Positions 58,376 to 64,000 of a DNA stretch of 64,000 nt are shown piece after piece. A program made the translations under genes and the position numbers. The notes below the pieces were generated by a model that was given only the letters and a program-made list of their open reading frames with translations, did no database searches and had not been told where the DNA came from. Source of the stretch: Sipunculus nudus. Its lineage: Eukaryota > Annelida > Sipuncula > Golfingiida > Sipunculidae. The stretch's first letter is position 1; each line of letters opens with the position of its first letter. Location: assembly GCA_026874595.1 (NCBI GenBank), contig CM049313.1, positions 62,250,659 through 62,314,658 of the forward strand, given 5' to 3'.

Positions 58376-59367
58376 GCTGCTAGTCGTATAATGACATGGA
58401 TGTGTCCAATCTTTTCTAATTACTATCAAGACACTGGTAGCTATGCTTTCAGAGACCTTGATTCATCAGGCCAGTGTTGTGCTTATTTCAGTAATAATGG
58501 ACAGGCCTGCTAGTGCTCCGACCAAAATTATAACTGCCAATCAAATCCAACAAACCAAATGTATACACATACTAAACAAAAGTCATAACTGTTTTCACAC
58601 CATCTGAACAAGACCACATGGACCAGAAACAGAATAGATTTACAAGCCTTTTTCTGACTTGTCAGATTCTCAATACCCTCCTGGCAATGATAAACATTTT
58701 ATCTAAATAAAGCAACAGACTGATGTCACCTGCTGCACAGAGGAGATACACATGAGTCATTTGATTGGTTCAAATGTGTTGCTCATCATTCCCGAAATAG
58801 AATCAGTGAAGCATGGTCTCTGAAAGCATACCTGCCAACGCCTTGACAGTAGGAAGGATGGTTAAACCTGAGCCTTTTATCTACACACAGGAATACTCTT
58901 TTAAAGGTCAGATTGAAAACATGTAACTTTGTTTCCTGCGTGAGAATATGCTGCGACTGTGGGCATGAATAAAGGCAGTCAAAAAGTAAAATAGATAAGC
59001 CACTTAAAGAAGGGGCAGTTAGTGGTACAGTAAAAATGCAAAATGGTGGGATGTAATGATAAGTTGACAAAGTAATCACTATTGCACAATTCTGAATTAA
59101 AAGGAATTTTCAAGATTGAAATACAATTTACTTTACACAGAGACAGTCTGTATATAAATCTGTTGACTTATTCCTGAATGGTGACAGAAATGTAAAAGGA
59201 TGACCATGTGGAACATGCAAACAATGGTTTCGAATTTGCAATATTCACAAAAGAGAAATTATTGTTAAAATGAAAATATACTATACGGTAAGATCACAAA
59301 TATAAAACGATCTCAAAATGGTCAAAATGTTGTAAATCACTGATATGAAGTTAACCACAGTACCTAC
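58376..59367 (-). other. Intron of the GLD-2-like gene
   Basis: Unique-looking AT-rich sequence; nothing supported. Confidence 0.5.
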
Positions 59368-59501
59368 CTGAAATTGAAGCTATAGTAGTTAAAGAACCCT
59401 TGTAACAGTTCCCCAAGAGACATTTGATTAGAAGACCTCCTCCCCATCAAGCTGCAGTCCATCTGTAACCGGAACAAGTCTGTGTCGTCGCTGAATAAGT
59501 C
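59368..59501 (-). CDS. TENT2: GLD-2-like poly(A) polymerase, PAP-associated domain exon
   Basis: Acceptor TTTATGTTTCAG, 44 codons plus AG to donor CAG|GTAGGT. It reads DLFSDDTDLFRLQMDCSLMG, RRSSNQMSLGELLQGFFNYY, SFNF. SLGELL-x-GFF-x-YY is the hallmark of the PAP-associated domain (PF03828) of cytoplasmic non-canonical poly(A)/terminal nucleotidyltransferases, and the loop before it fits GLD-2/TENT2. These enzymes extend the poly(A) tails of selected cytoplasmic mRNAs with RNA-binding partners. The catalytic Asp residues lie in the N-terminal half, outside the window. Splice phases join perfectly to the exons on both sides (phase 0 in, Ser split AG|C out). Confidence 0.9.
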
Positions 59502-61501
59502 CTGAAACATAAACATCATGAATTGAAAATTTTCTCATGTAGTCTCTCTATATGAAATCAGTGGGGGATCAATAATTTGAGAACAGGGGGGCGCTAATAC
59601 ATTGGGCTGTATAAAGCTATATGCAATATTATATATTGCCCATAAGATATAAACCTGTCCCACCGACCACTGCCACCAGTGACCGTCTGTGACTTACGAA
59701 AGAAAAATTGAATGCACTGAGCTTATTCACTCTTTAATGATTATGTGTTGAGAAACTGATTGCGGTATGCCACCAACGACCACTCAAATGTGGCCGGTTG
59801 CTGATCTTCACTTCCATAAAGTGACAGCCTGGTTGTAGTGGCACCTGGTGTCCTAAGGAGAGACTAAAACAACCATGCCATTGACCATCATGCCAATGTG
59901 CAAGTGGTGATGGTGGCCTACTTTTCTTGCGGTGAATTGGAACTTTACATCAATTCACAATACACCTCTAGGGCAAAAAAAATAAAAGGTATGATTCTCA
60001 GGCACTGCCCCTGTCAATTTTAATCCCCTGCATCAAACATTTTTATTTTGATTTTCATCTTTCAAAAAGACAAAATGATAAAATTTTGATACTTTTTCCT
60101 TTGCTTAATGTAGTGCTTTTACCTGTTTAACAAAAAAACTTTTTTTTTCATGCTTTTCCCTGATCAAATGACATTTTTATCAAAACATACAAAAAAGGGT
60201 CAAAAATAAAATACTGCCGGTTGCAGTGATTTCTGAAAAAAAAGTGCCTGAGAACCATATCTTTTTATTTTCTTGCCCAGGGCCCAGGTGTTAATCTTTC
60301 TCCAAAAAATGGAAGTTCCGCGAATATTGTGAGGGAACATATAAAATGACACAATTCTTTAATTCTCGTGCCTGTGTACCATTACTTTTTGGAACACAGC
60401 CTATCTTTGAACACAGCCTTTTTGTTTAACACTTGTCTAAAACAACTTTACTGTAAAGGATCACATGATTTAGGGGAACTCCCTCAGTAATATTCATCAA
60501 ATAGAACTTCCATTGTATTTCTGACACAGCCACAATGTTTACAATTGACCAGAGTACATAACTAGTCTTAGCGATGTGTAAATAACATTTGCTTAGATAA
60601 AAAAAAAATTTGCAGCAGTAAGTCATGAAAGTAAGTTTGTTTGATTACATAAGTGATCAACTGTTAAGTAATAATTGATTGCTTTCTATCACACATTTCG
60701 ACTTGACAACATGTCAGTTCATGACCATGACAAACTGAAGACCTGCTTTGATAACATCATTTGAATATTCATCAATAAAACAATAGGACTCAATGCTAAC
60801 TACCAATTTAGAGAGACTGTTTGATAACGTGGGCAGTGACCTGTAATCTAATTGTTGACCCCTTCATACCTGCATGCTTTGAAGTTTATTGAGATTTCAA
60901 CGGAGTCTGCTTCTAAATATGGTTAGCACAAGTAAGTGATAAACAAAGTGACTTGGTGGGTACTCATGGTACATCATTAATTCACAGTTTGTGTTTGCAA
61001 AATGATAAATAAGCTCTCCAAAGTCTTGTTTAATTAGTTAGCAAAGTTATAAAAGGACCTGCTTTCTTTGGTAATTATAAACAAGATTCCCTTTGTTACT
61101 TGTTAGGCAGAGCAAAATTGATTCATTTTTTTAGTTGGTTGTTAACTTGTAAATATTATTGTGGTGAATATCTTGATTTATTTTGATGTATATATCCTCT
61201 ATCTACTTGTATAATAAATAAATTATGCTGAGACTTAAGACCACCTGAGACTTAAGACTGCTTTTGGTATGGCACATCAGGTGGTCTTAACTCTCAGGTT
61301 TTACTGTATATGGTTCTCTATGTTAGACCAAACAGTGTAATAACAGTGTAATAACTCCCTCCCTAAGTATAAAAATATTTAATTTGGATGCTATCTTAAT
61401 TACAGGGCTGTTCATTTATATCCTAAACTTATGTATTAGAATAAAATAAACTGTGGATGAATTAATAATCTAATTGCTAAAGAATAAAAAAGATACAAAA
61501 A
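59502..61501 (-). other. Intron of the GLD-2-like gene (with MITE)
   Basis: AT-rich; contains the MITE at 59971-60278. An inverted pair around 61230-61300 (GACTTAAGACCACCTGA and CAGGTGGTCTTAA) can form a hairpin. Confidence 0.5.
59971..60278. mobile_element. MITE with ~37-bp terminal inverted repeats
   Basis: Left end GGGCAAAAAAAATAAAAGG then TATGATTCTCAGGCACT. The right end is its inverse (AGTGCCTGAGAACCATATC then TTTTTATTTTCTTGCCC) with few mismatches. It is 308 bp with no coding capacity. A target duplication is not clear. Confidence 0.75.
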
Positions 61502-62735
61502 ACAAGTGACCCATGGGTCATGACGCTCAGCTGACTGGGAAGAGATTCGCAAAAGGAAATTTTTTCATCTGAATGGTAGTATATACCCATTCAACTGAAG
61601 CATCAAACAGATTAACCAACAGGGCAAAACTGTGTCTGTATTTTTAAAGGTCTCAAAAATAGAGAAAAAAATCGTAAAAAATCGAACAATAAAGGTGGCA
61701 CCACCAGTCTTCAGGAAGTGATGACACATCTCATGATCAATAGTTATGCCACAAATCATGACCATCAGTCAAGTAGTTAATGAGATATTGAAGTTTTTGT
61801 ATGAAATTTTTTACTTTTCTTGGGGGTACTTTGGGGCTCCATAGCTCGAAGAATATGGGTAACAGAGACCTAATTTCTGGTTTCCATGGAGACTTTTCAT
61901 AGGTTTCTCAGTGTGTCAAGAATGAAGATTCTAGGTCCAGTCTTTAGGATTTGTGCCTTGTTAACAGATGTTTACATTTTGAAAGGTCTCAAAATAGAGA
62001 AAAAAATTCGTAAAAAATTGAACGATACAGGTGGCGCCACCAGTCTGCAGGAAGTGATGGAACATCTCATGATCAATATGTATGACAAAAATCATGACCA
62101 TCAGTCAGGTATTTAATGAGATATTGAAGTTTTTGTTTGAAATTTTTTACTTTTCTGAGGGGAGTTTGGGGCCCCATAGCTGGAAGGATATGGGTAACAG
62201 AGACCTAATTTCTGGTTTCCATAGAGACTTTTCATAGGTCTCTCAGTGTGTCGAGAATGAAGATTCTAAGTCCAGTCATTAACGATTTGTGCCTTGTTAA
62301 CAGATGTTCACATTTTTAAAGGTCTCAAAAATAGAGAAAAAAATTCGTAAAAAATCGAAAAATACAGGTGGCGCCACCAGTCTTCAGGAACTGATGGAAC
62401 CTCTCATGATCAATATGTATGCCAAAAATCATGACCATCAGTCAAGTAGTTAATGAGATATTGAAGTTTTTGTATGAAATTTTGGACTTTTCTGGGGGGT
62501 ACTTTGGGGCCCCATAGCTCGAAGGATATGGGTAACAGAGACCTAATTTCTGGTTTCCAAGGAGATTTTTCATGGACCTCCCAGGATGTCAAGTAAGAAG
62601 ATTCCAGTTCTAGCGGTTACGATTTGTGCCTGGTTACCGGACAGACAGACGGACAGACAGACAGACAGACAGACGGACGACGGACAAAGAGTGATCGCTA
62701 TAGCTCAGATGACTTTCAGTCAGCTGAGCTAAAAA
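61502..62735 (+). mobile_element. Family-A element, compact copy
   Basis: Intact 5' end (ACAAGTGACCC with CATGACGCTCAG), about three ~338-bp units of the second subtype, the (GACA)n tract (62640-62690), the full 31-nt hairpin (62701-62731) and AAAAA. From about 61640 on it is nearly identical to 32190-33300, including the same 60-codon minus-strand open frame (62410-62592 versus 32955-33137). It is probably the best-preserved complete family-A copy here. Confidence 0.85.
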
Positions 62736-63180
62736 TTTAATTAATTACCAATTACTGGGATAAGAAATGGAGAAAATGAGAGATGTTACAGCTACCTCGG
62801 GGGGGGGGGGGGAGGGAGGGGCACACTTGATGGCAATTTAGAGAGTTAATCATCAAGTGCAAAATTTGCATAATTTGGGCCATTCTCTCAAACAGAAACA
62901 CATATTCTCTGTACCAGTACCCCTGTCAGCATGTTTTCTGGGGTTTTTTTTATTCAAGGGAGACGGTATAGACAGTTCTATGCCAAAGGTTGCAGGAACT
63001 ATTCAACCGACTGCCGAGTGAACCATGTCTTACCTTGCACTGAATATGTGACATGAATAATGTATCAAGGTCATCCATATTGGAATTGACCTACCATTAC
63101 ATGAGTTGCTTAAATGGTGTGAGTATGGTGACTGTATGTTAATATTGTTTTTACATTATTGCATTAACATCATATCTGTT
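62736..63180. other. Intron sequence with poly-G run
   Basis: Poly-G run at 62800-62811. Text from about 62940 (GTTGCAGGAACTATTCAACC) is probably the body of the family-D element that ends at 63270. Confidence 0.4.
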
Positions 63181-63270
63181 AAGGACACATGGATGGACAG
63201 ATGGACAGACACTCATTATTTCTGTGTCCTCTCTGAAGGCACCAGAGGCGCCGGTGGAGGACAATAAAAA
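63181..63270 (+). repeat. Family-D 3' end: microsatellite plus hairpin
   Basis: GGATGGACAGATGGACAGAC, then a 39-nt hairpin (63225-63263) with outer arms TGTCCTC/GAGGACA and an inner CACC/GGTG pair, followed by ATAAAAATA. Layout matches the 3' ends of families A and C, but the sequence is different. Confidence 0.5.
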
Positions 63271-63334
63271 TATAAGTCTACTTCAAAACTTGTGTTAAGA
63301 TTAGGACACTGTTTTGATGTCAGACAAATCTTAC

Positions 63335-63381
63335 CGGGTGGTACTCCTGTAAGCTTGGAATAACAGGGGGTCTGCACCCAT
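63335..63381 (-). CDS. TENT2: GLD-2-like poly(A) polymerase, 5'-most exon in window
   Basis: Acceptor CTACAATTTTCCAG, two nucleotides of a split codon, then 15 codons GCRPPVIPSLQEYHP to donor CCG|GTAAGA in phase 0. PP-[VI]-[IL]-PSLQ is the conserved turn after the central-domain helix in GLD-2-type nucleotidyltransferases. The next exon continues with Asp in phase 0. The catalytic core exons lie beyond 64000. Confidence 0.85.
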
Positions 63382-63796
63382 CTGGAAAATTGTAGAATAA
63401 GTGATCATGAAAGAATGAGTTATGAGGCAACATTCCCTAAAATTAAAGTTTACCATGGGATCTGACATCCTTACTATTAAAAAGGACTGGCATGATTTAT
63501 CAATCTTTTAAGGGACCAAAGTCTGCTAACATGATAACAGATGACAAGAAACAATGGAATTCTCGATGGTCCTGACAAAAACTGATACCATTATCAAAGG
63601 CTCTGACAAAATGCATATAAACAACTAGATATTTCTTGGCACCGCAGGTACCATAGTATCCCCAGACAATTAACCCCCCCCTCCCCCCAGCCCTTGATAA
63701 GATGCATCTAACCTGTAAGTTTGTTGACTGTACCAACAATTTTTTTGAGTTATTGCCGTAATTTCATTTTAACATTATTGCTACTGTGACCTTGAA
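63382..63796 (-). other. Intron of the GLD-2-like gene
   Basis: AT-rich with a C-rich patch at 63674-63688; nothing else supported. Confidence 0.5.
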
Positions 63797-64000
63797 ACAA
63801 GGGACCCATGGGTCACGGCGCTCAGCTGAACATGATTGGACTATAAATGTATCACCATTGTGATACTATATTGAGAAGATAAAGCTTAGAATATCATGGT
63901 CATGTTGGGCTTTTATAAAGGAATATAATGTAACATTTGGGTAAATGATATATGAAATAACCTGACTGATGGATTAATATTGAGTAAAATATAGTGGTTT
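63797..64000 (+). mobile_element. Family-A' element, 5' end (runs off the window)
   Basis: ACAAGGGACCC with GGTCACGGCGCTCAG, then text matching the inverse of 20863-20660 almost base for base (for example GATAAAGCTTA, TATAAAGGAAT, ATAGTGGTTT). Confidence 0.8.

Overview
This is nuclear DNA of an animal, AT-rich and intron-rich. The repeat families (elements opening AC[A/T]AG near a GACCCATGGGTC-type palindrome and closing with a GACA/GACGGACA tract, a stem-loop and AAAAA) are of the kind common in bivalve molluscs. A bivalve, possibly a scallop, is the best guess, but this is an inference.

Two host genes can be followed exon to exon with matching splice phases. On the + strand, three exons (26284-26320, 27228-27384, 34248-34387) encode most of a PLAC8-family cysteine-rich protein; its first and last exons are not found. 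On the - strand, four exons (63335-63381, 59368-59501, 53035-53150, 52210-52349) encode the C-terminal part of a GLD-2/TENT2-like non-canonical poly(A) polymerase; its 5' part lies beyond the right edge. Two unassigned candidate exons lie at the left end: a Cys-rich one at 168-309 (-) and a weakly galaxin-like terminal exon at 1046-1282 (+). Another candidate lies at 50913-51063 (-).

Most of the rest is mobile or repeated DNA. Left to right: a truncated family-A repeat and a solo LTR (2.0-3.4 kb); two hAT-like MITEs (5.6 and 9.3 kb); a decayed Ty3/gypsy integrase (13.3-14.2 kb); and an 8.8-kb EnSpm/CACTA-like element (14963-23794) inserted with a TA duplication into a ~60-bp tandem array and itself carrying a nested element. 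A 4-kb array of ~338-bp units (29.2-33.3 kb) fills the PLAC8 intron. Then come a 273-bp tandem duplication, an unexplained GC-rich block (37.7-39.1 kb), several tandem modules (41.5-44.4 kb), and a decayed Ty3/gypsy element on the - strand (44.7-49.3 kb) with an unusual repeat-plus-chromodomain-like tail. The poly(A) polymerase introns hold further arrays, including a three-level nest (C in B in A).

The most interesting signal is structural. Repeat families A and B have unrelated sequences but end in a 31-nt hairpin of the same geometry (8 bp, 1x1 mismatch, 5 bp, 3-nt loop) followed by AAAAA. Families C and D end in looser hairpins. Together with AC[A/T]AG starts (A, B, C), tandem-repeat bodies and a GACA-type microsatellite before the 3' hairpin (A, C, D), this resembles non-autonomous Helentron-like (HINE/pearl-type) elements. 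No tRNA, rRNA or CRISPR was seen.
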